41,227 nt of DNA from an uncultured Bacillota bacterium. Its GTDB lineage: Bacteria > Bacillota_I > Bacilli_A > RFN20 > CAG-826. Of the stretch, positions 14,923 to 22,733 are shown one piece after another (within the stretch, counting starts at the first letter, position 1; every line of letters begins with the position of its first letter). The stretch is from assembly GCA_949287245.1 (NCBI GenBank), contig CASEFL010000009.1, forward strand, positions 1-41,227, in the 5' to 3' direction. The translations under genes were made by a program, and so were the position numbers. The notes beneath the pieces were generated by a model. It was not told the DNA's origin and ran no database searches. It saw only the letters and a program-made list of their open reading frames with translations.

Positions 14923-16665
14923 ATGTGTGGAATTGTTGGACATATTGGGAAAGCTCCCTTAAGAAAATTCTTATTCACTGGTTTGTCTTCTTTACAGTAT
15001 CGGGGATACGATTCTGCGGGTATTGCTTTTATGGATGTGCAAAAAAACATCGTAGTTTATAAAAGCGTTGGTACGGTTGAAAATTTGGAAACAATCACCC
15101 CACAATTTGAATCTCATATCGGAATTGGACACACTCGATGGGCGACAAATGGGCTTCCGAATAAAAATAATGCCCATCCTCAAGTTTCTCAACATGGGCG
15201 TGTGGCGATTGTTCATAATGGTGTAATTGAAAACCATTCTTCGCTTCGCATTCATTTACAAAATCATGGGGTAAAATTTCAAAGTTCAACTGATACAGAA
15301 ATTATTGCAAACTTTTTAGAACATCAACTTCTTTTAGGCGCTAAACCATTGGATGCCATTAAACGTTTGTTTTTTCTTTTTGAAGGTTCCTTCGCGATTG
15401 CCGTTTTATTCCAAGGAGAAGAAAGACTATATTTCGCAAAAAGACTTTCTCCTTTAGTTTTAGGGAGAGGAAAAGAAGGAAATTATTGCGCTTCCGATCC
15501 TGCTGCTTTAGTAGGATATGCAAATCAATTTTTTGATTTAGAAGATGGTGATTATGGTTATTTAACAGAGGAACAAGTAATTCTTTATCGTGAGGATCAA
15601 ATGTTGGATCCACGTTTTGCGATAAAAGATTTAGAACATTATGAAATTAATCTGAATGGTTATTCACACTTTATGTTAAAGGAAATTGAAGAGGAGCCCT
15701 CTGTTATTGAAAAAATCATGAATAAGGAGAATTTATTTTCTCCTGAGCTTCTTTCTCTTATGAGAAATGCTTCTTCTTTACGCTTTCTTGCCTGTGGTTC
15801 TTCCTTTCATGCTGCTTTGCTTGCCGCAAGATATGCTCGAAGTTTAGGTTTAGATGCTTATTGTTATCGCGCTAGTGAATTTAATGTTGACCCTTTTTAT
15901 CCGCAGGAGAAAAACGCCGTGTTTGTTCTTTTGTCGCAATCTGGAGAAACAGTCGATACTTTGGATAGTTTTTATCTTTTAAAAAGTAAAGGTTATCCCT
16001 TAATTTCTATTACTAACGCAAAAGAAAGTAATCTTGCAAGAAAAACAGAATGCCATCTTTATTTAGATTGCGGGGTAGAAGTGGCAGTAGCCGCAACAAA
16101 AACATACATGGCAGAAGTCGCTTTGCTTTATCGTTTATTGTCTGAAGCTTTTGATAAGGAATATAAAACATTTTTTGAAGAAGCAATTTTTTCTCTAAAA
16201 GAAGTTATTGCGCGTAAAAATGAAATTTCCTATCTTGCATCGCCTTTAGCGCGCGTAAACCGCTTTTATTTTCTTGGTCGAGCAGATAGTTATGATGCTT
16301 CTTTAGAGTGCGCTTTAAAGGTTAAAGAAGTTTCGGGCGTAAGTTGTGAAGCCTTTCCTAGTGGCGAATTTAAGCATGGACCAATTGCTTTAATTGAAAA
16401 AGGAACACCGATATTAGTTTTTCTTGGGGAGAAAGGTGGTAATTTTATTCGGTTAAATGTTGAAGAAGCGGAGAATAGAGGCGCGGATACCACCATTATT
16501 TCTTCTTGTTCACAAGATGATATTGTTTTACCACACGCAAAAGGAGAGTTGTCGGCACTTTCTTTTGTTATGTTTGGCCAGTATTTGTCTTACTATTTGG
16601 CTTTAGAATTAGGAAAACCATGCGATCGCCCACAAAATTTAGCAAAAAGTGTCACGGTGCGCTGA
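14923..16665 (+). CDS. glmS: Glutamine-fructose-6-phosphate aminotransferase GlmS
   Basis: A 580-residue enzyme that makes glucosamine-6-phosphate from fructose-6-phosphate and glutamine. The N-terminal nucleophile cysteine is in MCGIVGHIG, with the glutaminase motifs HTRWATNGLPN and VHNGVIEN. Two SIS sugar-isomerase domains follow (ACGSSFHA, LSQSGETVDT, GRADSYDASLECALK). It ends in the classical RPQNLAKSVTV motif. A good AAAGGAG site precedes the ATG. The 11-base gap to glmM leaves no room for a glmS ribozyme, so feedback through that RNA is absent here. It is probably the last gene of the pgpA-cdaA-glmM-glmS operon. Confidence 0.97.
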   Translation: MCGIVGHIGKAPLRKFLFTGLSSLQYRGYDSAGIAFMDVQKNIVVYKSVGTVENLETITPQFESHIGIGHTRWATNGLPNKNNAHPQVSQHGRVAIVHNGVIENHSSLRIHLQNHGVKFQSSTDTEIIANFLEHQLLLGAKPLDAIKRLFFLFEGSFAIAVLFQGEERLYFAKRLSPLVLGRGKEGNYCASDPAALVGYANQFFDLEDGDYGYLTEEQVILYREDQMLDPRFAIKDLEHYEINLNGYSHFMLKEIEEEPSVIEKIMNKENLFSPELLSLMRNASSLRFLACGSSFHAALLAARYARSLGLDAYCYRASEFNVDPFYPQEKNAVFVLLSQSGETVDTLDSFYLLKSKGYPLISITNAKESNLARKTECHLYLDCGVEVAVAATKTYMAEVALLYRLLSEAFDKEYKTFFEEAIFSLKEVIARKNEISYLASPLARVNRFYFLGRADSYDASLECALKVKEVSGVSCEAFPSGEFKHGPIALIEKGTPILVFLGEKGGNFIRLNVEEAENRGADTTIISSCSQDDIVLPHAKGELSALSFVMFGQYLSYYLALELGKPCDRPQNLAKSVTVR

Positions 16666-16691
16666 TTGTGAATTTTCTTCTTTGGCTTTAA

Positions 16692-16697
16692 TATGAT
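16692..16697 (+). promoter_or_regulatory. -10 box before deoD
   Basis: TATGAT, giving a predicted 14-base leader with AAGGAGG near its 5' end, before the ATG at 16718. The -35 region is unclear. Confidence 0.5.
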
Positions 16698-16717
16698 AAG
16701 GGTTAAGGAGGTAAGAT

Positions 16718-17446
16718 ATGGGAACTCCTCATATTGGAGCAAAACTTGGAGATTTTGCTAAAGTTGTTTTAATGCCTGGAGATCCGTTGCGGGCAAAATG
16801 GATTGCGGATACTTATTTGCATGATGTACGACTTGTAAATGAGGTTCGTGGCGTTCTTGGCTTTACAGGAAAAACGAAAAATAACATTCCTCTTTCAGTA
16901 ATGGCAAGTGGTATGGGTATGCCTTCCATTGGAATTTATTCTCATGAACTTTTTACGCATTATGGGGTCGAAGCCATTATCCGTATCGGTACTATGGGAA
17001 CTTATCAAAAAGATGTTCATCTTAAAGATATTTTATTAGCAGAAGGTGCCTCTACCGATAGCAACTGGATGAGTCAACATCATTTAGGAGGGACATATTC
17101 TGCTATTGCGGATTTCTCTCTTCTTTTAACTGCCTATCAAGCAGCAAAAACTCTTGGACATCCCGTTCATGTGGGGAACATTCTTTCTGCGGATATCTTT
17201 TATGATACCGATCAAAATACATGGAAACGATGGGCGGATTTAGGGATCCTTGGCGTGGAAATGGAGGCTTACGCTTTATATGTTGAGGCTTGTAAACTAA
17301 AGAAAAAAGCCTTAGCGATGATGACGGTTACCGATAGTTTTATCCTTGAAGAGAAGTTAACAGCTGAAGAGCGTCAACTTGGTCTTTCTCAAATGGTTGA
17401 AACTGCAATCTTGACTGCGGAAGAGTATACGAAAAATGCCTTATGA
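16718..17446 (+). CDS. deoD: Purine-nucleoside phosphorylase DeoD
   Basis: A 242-residue trimeric/hexameric-type purine nucleoside phosphorylase that splits purine (deoxy)ribonucleosides with phosphate in salvage. Typical motifs are MGTPHIGAKLGDFAKVVLMPGDPLRAKW at the N-terminus (phosphate site), GMGMPSIGIYSHEL, IRIGTMGTY and the ribose-binding GVEMEAYALY; the catalytic aspartate is in VTDSF. Length and start match the family (about 235). It has a strong AAGGAGG site. It overlaps the next gene by 11 bases, forming a three-gene unit with two membrane proteins of unknown role. Confidence 0.96.
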   Translation: MGTPHIGAKLGDFAKVVLMPGDPLRAKWIADTYLHDVRLVNEVRGVLGFTGKTKNNIPLSVMASGMGMPSIGIYSHELFTHYGVEAIIRIGTMGTYQKDVHLKDILLAEGASTDSNWMSQHHLGGTYSAIADFSLLLTAYQAAKTLGHPVHVGNILSADIFYDTDQNTWKRWADLGILGVEMEAYALYVEACKLKKKALAMMTVTDSFILEEKLTAEERQLGLSQMVETAILTAEEYTKNAL

Positions 17447-18053
17447 AGTCCGTTTAACAATTTTTGTCGTTCTCATTCTTATTGTTCTTTCTTTCTTTCT
17501 TTTTCTATTTTTCTATCCTCCTTTAAGGCGATATTTATATCGCAAAATGCCAGTAAGAATGTTTTATCGCACGGTAATAAAAGTTGTGCGCGATGGCGAT
17601 TATTATTTATTAAATAATTTGCAGCTACGTTTAGACCAAAAAACGTATGTTCGTATTAATCATTTAATCGGTGGAGATAAGTTTATTTATGTAATAACGG
17701 ACCGTTATTATGAAGGGGCAATTAACGCTAAACCTGATGACTATCGATGGATGTATTATGAACGTAGCGGCGGGAAGAGATTTGTTTCTAATCCTTTACT
17801 TGAAAATAAGGCTGCTATGGAACGCCTATCTATAATTTCTGGAATTCAGACTTCCTTTATGGTAGGAATTGTTTTGGTAAACAAAGATTGTTTTGTGAAT
17901 CGTTTTTCCGAGGAAGAACCGAAAAATTTACTTGTTTCCGAAAATAAACTAGGGAAAATTATTGAGTCTTTTGAACAAAAGGAAGTAAAACCCTTTGTCA
18001 AAGAAGAACTTTGGCAGTGCATTCAAGACTTACATATGTTAAGGAGAAAGTAA
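17436..18053 (+). CDS. Membrane-anchored NERD-like domain protein
   Basis: 205 residues. One N-terminal membrane helix (about residues 7-28) is followed by a soluble domain. The order of elements (NNLQLRLDQKTYVRINHLIGG, then KFIYVITDRYYEG, then a WMYYERSGGKRFVSNPL segment, then an alpha-helical end) resembles NERD, the nuclease-related domain. The usual glutamate-x-lysine of the nuclease core (ETK) is not seen; ITDRYYEG stands in its place, so activity is doubtful. The gene starts inside deoD (11-base overlap) with a weak purine-rich site, so coupled translation is likely. The domain assignment is by pattern and is tentative. Confidence 0.6.
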   Translation: MPYEVRLTIFVVLILIVLSFFLFLFFYPPLRRYLYRKMPVRMFYRTVIKVVRDGDYYLLNNLQLRLDQKTYVRINHLIGGDKFIYVITDRYYEGAINAKPDDYRWMYYERSGGKRFVSNPLLENKAAMERLSIISGIQTSFMVGIVLVNKDCFVNRFSEEEPKNLLVSENKLGKIIESFEQKEVKPFVKEELWQCIQDLHMLRRK

Positions 18054-18054
18054 C

Positions 18055-19212
18055 ATGGACGAGGAAAAAGAAACTCATCAAGAAAATATTGATATGTCTA
18101 ACTCTATAAAAGCAAATCCAAAAGAGTGTATGAAAGAAACTTGGCAACAACTAATGAAGAATTTGATTCGAATTCTTCCTTTTTTCCTTGTTGCTCTTTT
18201 ATTTTTTGTTCTCGTTGGCTTTTCTGGTTATTTGACTTTCTTACTTCTAATTACGATTCCTTTCATTCTTCTTCCGTTTTTTGCCGCTTTAACTGTTGTT
18301 GTTGATGCATCTGTTAGTGGGATGGACTTAAACGGAAAGTTATTAGGACTTGGTTTACGATCCTATTTCCGTCATCCATTTTTCGGAAATTACCGCATAA
18401 TCCGTACATTTATTTATGGTTTTCTCATTATTGCTATATTAGGACCTATTCTTGAGAGTCTTCTCATTTTATCTTCGTCTAGTTGGAATCCTGCTTTATT
18501 TGAGGAAGTGAATACGCTTTACTCTTTGATTGGTCAAGATGGCTCGTTTGGTTCTTCTCTTTTCTCTTTTCCTGAAGAATATCCGAATATTTACAATTTT
18601 TCGATGTATTTCCTTGTTGGTGAAATTGGCGTTATTTTTGCTATTTTTGTATACCGGCAAAATAATGCGACGATTGTTCCTATGATTTCTGGTCATTTAA
18701 ATGATCCACGCATTGCTTACCCTTTGTTAAGAAGAACAATTCGTGATACGAATGGAGCTTATTTAAAGGATTATTGGGCTGGAAACGCAATTTCATTATC
18801 GATTCCCCTTTTAGGTTATGTTATTGGTTCCTTAATTGGTGGCTTTACCTTGCCTTCTTCTTGGTTAATTCCCTTTGCTCTGATCTTTGGTTTGGTTTTT
18901 TATCTTTTCGCTTTGCTTTGGCATTTAAATTATGTTGTTGTCTTATTTCATAAATATGAGAAGGCTTTTGCGGTAGGGACATATCGAATTATGGAAGAGA
19001 TGTACCAAAGATTCCGCACTTTGGGACAAATCTCGGAAGAAGAAGCAAACCGTTTTGAGGAAATGCTAAAAGAAGCAAAAAATAATTTAGAAAATGAAAA
19101 TCCTTCTTTATCTTCTGAAGACGATGAGGAAGAAGAAAAAGAGGAAACTACTTCCTCTCATCACGATTTAAGTGATTACGGTCCGCGTGATTATCAAGAT
19201 AAAGATAAGTAA
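18055..19212 (+). CDS. Polytopic membrane protein with acidic tail
   Basis: 385 residues. A short hydrophilic start is followed by about six membrane helices (first pair around residues 40-85, last around 270-290) and a cytosolic C-terminus. The tail has a helical segment and an Asp/Glu/Ser-rich end (SSEDDEEEEKEE) that is probably disordered. The N-terminal arrangement (CMKETWQQLMKNLIRILPFFLVALL) recalls DUF975-type membrane proteins, but I cannot assign a family. It begins one base after the NERD-like gene with a good AAGGAG site and ends the deoD unit. Its stop is four bases from the convergent sugar transferase gene. Confidence 0.7.
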   Translation: MDEEKETHQENIDMSNSIKANPKECMKETWQQLMKNLIRILPFFLVALLFFVLVGFSGYLTFLLLITIPFILLPFFAALTVVVDASVSGMDLNGKLLGLGLRSYFRHPFFGNYRIIRTFIYGFLIIAILGPILESLLILSSSSWNPALFEEVNTLYSLIGQDGSFGSSLFSFPEEYPNIYNFSMYFLVGEIGVIFAIFVYRQNNATIVPMISGHLNDPRIAYPLLRRTIRDTNGAYLKDYWAGNAISLSIPLLGYVIGSLIGGFTLPSSWLIPFALIFGLVFYLFALLWHLNYVVVLFHKYEKAFAVGTYRIMEEMYQRFRTLGQISEEEANRFEEMLKEAKNNLENENPSLSSEDDEEEEKEETTSSHHDLSDYGPRDYQDKDK

Positions 19213-19216
19213 TATC

Positions 19217-19834
19217 CTATTTTCTCTTTTTTAAAATTAGTCGAATTAGCATCGGAATGGTTGCAAAAAATATTTTAAAATCTTGAAAAAGAGTGAAGTT
19301 TTGCACGTATTCTGCATCATATTTGGCTTTTCTATCAATATCATGCGTGCAGTTCATTTTCACTTGCGCTAAACCGGTTAATCCTGGTCGAACCATAAAA
19401 GGACTGGGGGAATATTTCTTCCTTTCTTCATATAAAGGCAGCTCATATTCTTTACTCATTTGAGGTCTTGGACCAACAAAGGACATATCTCCTCGAAAAA
19501 TATTCCAAAGTTGGGGCAATTCATCAATACGAGATTTTCTTAAAAATAAAGCAAACTTAGGAACCATGTTTTTATATTCATCGTGTAAATCTTCCGCTCC
19601 AACATTAGGATTAGCGTCTATTTTCATCGTACGAAATTTATAAATTGTGAAGGGAACTTCGTCTTTTCCTAATCTTTGTTGGCGAAATAAAATTGGTCCT
19701 GGTGAACCGATTTTTATAAGAATTACAGCAAGAAGCATAAAAGGAGACGAAAGAATCAAACCAAAACCAGATACAAAAATATCAAATGTTCTTTTTATGA
19801 AACGAAAGAAGAGATGTCCCTGGCGTTTTTCCAT
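19217..19834 (-). CDS. Bacterial sugar transferase (polyprenyl-phosphate glycosyl-1-P transferase)
   Basis: A 205-residue protein of the WcaJ/WbaP catalytic-core type, which moves a sugar-1-phosphate from a nucleotide sugar to undecaprenyl phosphate to start surface glycan synthesis. It has one N-terminal hydrophobic hairpin (about residues 20-45) after KRTFDIF, then RQQRLGKD, YKFRTMKID, LRKSRIDELPQLWNI, FVGPRPQM and RPGLTGLAQV, which are the family motifs with the catalytic Asp-Glu pair. It is the short form without the N-terminal four-helix domain. No other glycan cluster gene is near. A minus-strand TAAAAT (19843-19848) lies eight bases before ATG, or five before an in-frame TTG at 19837, so it too may be close to leaderless. 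Confidence 0.93.
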   Translation of the reverse strand: MEKRQGHLFFRFIKRTFDIFVSGFGLILSSPFMLLAVILIKIGSPGPILFRQQRLGKDEVPFTIYKFRTMKIDANPNVGAEDLHDEYKNMVPKFALFLRKSRIDELPQLWNIFRGDMSFVGPRPQMSKEYELPLYEERKKYSPSPFMVRPGLTGLAQVKMNCTHDIDRKAKYDAEYVQNFTLFQDFKIFFATIPMLIRLILKKRK

Positions 19835-19865
19835 CAAGCGCGATTTTACACAAAAAGCAAAGACG

Positions 19866-19892
19866 AAAAAAGCCTAACTACGAGGTTAGGCC
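19866..19892 (-). terminator. Terminator of tRNA-Gly(GCC)
   Basis: On the minus strand GCCTAAC and GTTAGGC form a 7-bp stem with a 6-base loop, followed by TTTTTT. Confidence 0.9.
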
Positions 19893-19902
19893 AATTTTCT
19901 TC

Positions 19903-19976
19903 TGGAGCAAGTGACGGGAATCGAACCCGCATATTAACCTTGGCAAGGTTACGTTCTACCACTGAACTACACCTGC
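19903..19976 (-). tRNA. tRNA-Gly(GCC)
   Basis: Acceptor GCAGGTG/CACTTGC with one G-T pair, discriminator T and encoded CCA. The anticodon stem TAACC/GGTTA encloses TTGCCAA, giving GCC. Confidence 0.97.
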
Positions 19977-19978
19977 AT

Positions 19979-20028
19979 CGCTTCTAAGAAGCGTAGCGGA
20001 TTATAAACGTCTCACCTTTCGATGGCAA
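19979..20028 (-). promoter_or_regulatory. tRNA-Gly(GCC) promoter and leader hairpin
   Basis: On the minus strand TTGCCA (20028-20023), 17 bp, TATAAT (20005-20000). Six bases later a hairpin CGCTTC-TTA-GAAGCG (19993-19979) starts exactly at the predicted +1 and is followed by AT and the tRNA. Confidence 0.85.
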
Positions 20029-20051
20029 GAGTGACTTTCATCTCCTATAAT
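20023..20051 (+). promoter_or_regulatory. gltX promoter sharing its -35 position with the divergent tRNA promoter
   Basis: TATAAT (20046-20051) lies 17 bp after bases 20023-20028, which are the -35 box of the divergent tRNA-Gly promoter. Read forward they are TGGCAA, a weak -35. The predicted +1 at 20058 excludes the upstream ATG at 20022. Confidence 0.6.
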
Positions 20052-20069
20052 CTCTCCGCGGAGGATCAT

Positions 20070-21749
20070 ATGGTAACCAATGAAGAAATTGCAGAATTAC
20101 TGCTGCCAAATATTAAAGAAACCCCGGAACACTTAGAAGAAATATATCCGAATCGAAATTTACCAGTTGGAGCTTATGTCACACGATTTGCCCCATCACC
20201 AACCGGTTTTTTGCATACTGGGAGTTTATTTACGGCCTTTTTAGCCTACCGTTTGGCAAAACAATCTAGCGGAGTATTCTTTTTACGAATCGAAGATACA
20301 GACACAAAAAGAACCATTGCCGGTTCTGCAGAAGAGCTTATTACCCAACTTGCTCGTTTTGGGATAGTCGCGGATGAAGGCTTTACTCCTAATGGAGAAA
20401 AAGGGAACTATGGGCCTTATCAGCAAAGTCATCGGGGAGATATTTATAAAGTTTTTGTTAAGAAACTTTTAAAAGAAGGAAAGGCCTATCCTGATTTTTG
20501 TACGCCTGCAGATCTTGATAAGATTCGTGCCTTCCAAGAAGCAAATAAAATTCTTCCTGGTTATTATGGCCCTTATGCCCGCGATCGAAAATTAACAAAC
20601 GAAGAACGAAAAGAGAGAATTTTAAAAGGTGAACCTTGGGTAATTCGTTTCAAAAGTGAAGGAAATCACGATCATAAAATTCGTTTTCACGATGAAATTC
20701 GCGGTGATCTTGATATTGCGGAGAACGATGTTGACATTGTTATCTTAAAAAGTGATGGTTTACCAACCTATCACTTTGCCCATGTGGTAGATGATCATTT
20801 AATGCATACGAATTTAGTGTCTCGGGGAGAAGAATGGATTCCTTCTACGCCTATCCATTTAGAATTATTCCGCGCGTTAAATTGGGAAGCACCTCGCTAT
20901 GCACATTTACCAGTAATTATGAAACTTGATCATGGGAATAAACGAAAACTTTCCAAGAGAAAAGATCCAGAAGCGGCCGTATCCTATTTCTTAAAAGAAG
21001 GGTATCCACCTGAATCATTACTTGTCTATCTTATGTCAATCGCGAATTCGAATTTTGAAGAATGGACAATGGAGAAAAAAACATACGATCTAAACCAATT
21101 TACTTTTACTTTTGAAAAAATGTCTCTTGATGGAGCTTTATTTGATTTAGATAAACTTTGCTATTTTTCTCGCGAACTTTTAGCAAAATGGACAGGAGAA
21201 GAGATGAATTCTGCTTTGCTTACCTGGAGCAAAGAAAATGCACCATCTTTCTTTGCAAGAATTTCCCAAAACCCTAGTTACATGGAAAAGATTTTAAACA
21301 TTGAAAAAGACCGCCCAAACCCAAGAAAAGATTACGCAAAATGGTCTGATGTTGAGCCTGCATGTTCCTTCTTTTATCGCGATTTATTTGAGGAAGAAGA
21401 AAAGAAGGGTTTTCCTTATAATCCTAAATTTTCTGCTGAATTCATTTCTACGTTTTTAAAAGATGCTAGTGAATCCATGATTTATGGGGTTGAGGAATCC
21501 TTGTGGTGGAACTCGATAAAAGAGGTAGCAAGCAAATATCGTTTTGCTCTAAATAACAAAGAATACAAAGCAAATCCAGAAAATTTTGTTGGTACATTAA
21601 CAGAAGCTGCGGAACTTCTTCGTCTTGCGATAACTGGGGCAAAAAAATCTCCTAATCTCCATGAAGTAATTGAAATTCTTGGGAAAGAGGAAACAAAAAG
21701 ACGTTTAAATTATTCTGTTACGATCCGCGAAGAGATTAGTGAAAACTGA
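20070..21749 (+). CDS. gltX: Glutamate-tRNA ligase GltX
   Basis: A 559-residue class I aminoacyl-tRNA synthetase that charges tRNA-Glu. The HIGH-type motif is in FAPSPTGFLHTGSLFTAF and the KMSKS-type motif is KRKLSKRKDPE. It has an N-terminal extension of about 35 residues before the catalytic core, and the total is longer than the usual 460-500, so it belongs to an extended form of the enzyme. An ATG at 20022 is open in the same frame, but the TATAAT box lies between it and 20070, and GGAGG (20060-20064) sits just before 20070, so I take the latter. tRNA-Glu(CTC), one of its substrates, lies directly downstream with its own promoter. Confidence 0.95.
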   Translation: MVTNEEIAELLLPNIKETPEHLEEIYPNRNLPVGAYVTRFAPSPTGFLHTGSLFTAFLAYRLAKQSSGVFFLRIEDTDTKRTIAGSAEELITQLARFGIVADEGFTPNGEKGNYGPYQQSHRGDIYKVFVKKLLKEGKAYPDFCTPADLDKIRAFQEANKILPGYYGPYARDRKLTNEERKERILKGEPWVIRFKSEGNHDHKIRFHDEIRGDLDIAENDVDIVILKSDGLPTYHFAHVVDDHLMHTNLVSRGEEWIPSTPIHLELFRALNWEAPRYAHLPVIMKLDHGNKRKLSKRKDPEAAVSYFLKEGYPPESLLVYLMSIANSNFEEWTMEKKTYDLNQFTFTFEKMSLDGALFDLDKLCYFSRELLAKWTGEEMNSALLTWSKENAPSFFARISQNPSYMEKILNIEKDRPNPRKDYAKWSDVEPACSFFYRDLFEEEEKKGFPYNPKFSAEFISTFLKDASESMIYGVEESLWWNSIKEVASKYRFALNNKEYKANPENFVGTLTEAAELLRLAITGAKKSPNLHEVIEILGKEETKRRLNYSVTIREEISEN

Positions 21750-21767
21750 GTTTTTCATTATCTATTC

Positions 21768-21796
21768 TTGCACCAATAAGCAGTCTATGGTATAAA
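21768..21796 (+). promoter_or_regulatory. tRNA-Glu(CTC) promoter
   Basis: TTGCAC (21768-21773), 17 bp, TATAAA (21791-21796). The predicted leader is only three bases. Confidence 0.75.
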
Positions 21797-21805
21797 CCCA
21801 TCCGC

Positions 21806-21880
21806 GGCCCTGTGGTCAAGCGGCTAAGACGCAACCCTCTCAAGGTTGAATCCCGGGTTCGATTCCCGGCTGGGTCACCA
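21806..21880 (+). tRNA. tRNA-Glu(CTC)
   Basis: The acceptor GGCCCTG pairs with CTGGGTC, with a T-T mismatch at the sixth pair and a G-T at the second. Discriminator A and encoded CCA are present. The anticodon stem CAACC/GGTTG encloses CTCTCAA, giving CTC. The other Glu tRNA at 32735 has a regular acceptor stem. Confidence 0.93.
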
Positions 21881-21893
21881 TTTTGTACGAGAT

Positions 21894-21922
21894 AAACTAG
21901 GCGAGTTTCGCCTAGTTTTTTA
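21894..21922 (+). terminator. Rho-independent terminator after tRNA-Glu(CTC)
   Basis: AACTAGGCGA and TCGCCTAGTT form a 10-bp stem with a 3-base loop, followed by a T run. The rest of the gap to 22030 is AT-rich and shows nothing recognisable. Confidence 0.92.
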
Positions 21923-22029
21923 AAAAACCCCAGTAATTTATATTTTTAAGGAACAGCATAGTTAACTTTTACATAACGTTTGGTTTTAAAAAATTTTAAT
22001 TTCCATATTTCTATAATTTTTTGAAACTT

Positions 22030-22035
22030 TAAAAT
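22030..22035 (+). promoter_or_regulatory. -10 box giving a leaderless mRNA
   Basis: TAAAAT, six bases (tggtct), then ATG at 22042. No ribosome binding site; the -35 region is weak. Confidence 0.6.
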
Positions 22036-22041
22036 TGGTCT

Positions 22042-22533
22042 ATGCAATTAAATTACCTTGTCGCAAGAAAAGCTGATACTGCGGAATGCCAAAGTTTAAA
22101 AAATGAAGTTGTGGAACAGCTTATAAATGAGGGCTTAAAAATTTGGAATGATGAATATCCTAGTGATTCTTTAATCGCGGAAGATATTTCTTCAAATACC
22201 GGAAGAGTTATCAAATATCAAAACGAGATTATCGCTTATGCAAATTTATCTTTCGTAAAGGAAGAGTTTGGTGAAGAAATATTTTCAAAACAAAATCTTT
22301 ATTGTTTTTCCCGTTTTATGGTGAAAGGAAAATATCGGGGAAAACATGTGGCAACTTATTTTATTCAGGCAATGTTAAAGGAAATAAAATATAAAGGCGG
22401 ACTAGGGTGTGGAATTATGGTTCATCCAGTCAATAAACGCGCCATTCAAATGTATGAAAAAATTGGTTTCCGTTTTGAGAAAAAAGCACAATACCCTTAT
22501 GGTGAATTTATTACGTATTCATATTTATTTTAA
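22042..22533 (+). CDS. GNAT family N-acetyltransferase
   Basis: A 163-residue acetyltransferase that should move an acetyl group from acetyl-CoA to an amine. The core is visible as strand YCFSRFMVKGKYRGKHVATYFIQ, where GKYRGKHVA matches the acetyl-CoA loop, and the later GIMVHPVNKRAIQMYEKIGFRFEKK, the usual NxxAxxxYEKxGF element. The N-terminal 60 residues are the variable substrate part. The substrate cannot be predicted. It stands alone between the tRNA-Glu terminator and pyrG and is predicted to be leaderless. Confidence 0.88.
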   Translation: MQLNYLVARKADTAECQSLKNEVVEQLINEGLKIWNDEYPSDSLIAEDISSNTGRVIKYQNEIIAYANLSFVKEEFGEEIFSKQNLYCFSRFMVKGKYRGKHVATYFIQAMLKEIKYKGGLGCGIMVHPVNKRAIQMYEKIGFRFEKKAQYPYGEFITYSYLF

Positions 22534-22618
22534 AAAACTGTGCAAAAACCCATTTAAATTTTTTATTTTGTTATTTTTTAAGTTCAATCCAATGTCTTTT
22601 ATTTCATGTTATTAAATG

Positions 22619-22643
22619 GTTTTAAAAATAAAACGTTTTTTTT
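22619..22643 (+). terminator. Possible weak terminator after the GNAT gene
   Basis: GTTTTA-AAAA-TAAAAC followed by G and eight T. The stem is nearly all A-T, so strength is doubtful. Confidence 0.4.
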
Positions 22644-22733
22644 ACAAATTATTACTCTGTTTAACTTTTGTTTCTTTTTCTTTTCCTTTTTGAAAACAAT
22701 TCGATAATTTATAAAGGAATATTTGGAGTGGTT

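Noticed and set aside
22643-22733. CTP-dependent attenuator before pyrG
   Set aside because: There is no G-C-rich hairpin with T run between the likely promoter region and the ATG; the only hairpin lies upstream and is A-T rich.
22668-22733. N-terminal extension of PyrG
   Set aside because: The extra residues are Phe/Leu-rich, have no ribosome site and precede the conserved family start at 22734.
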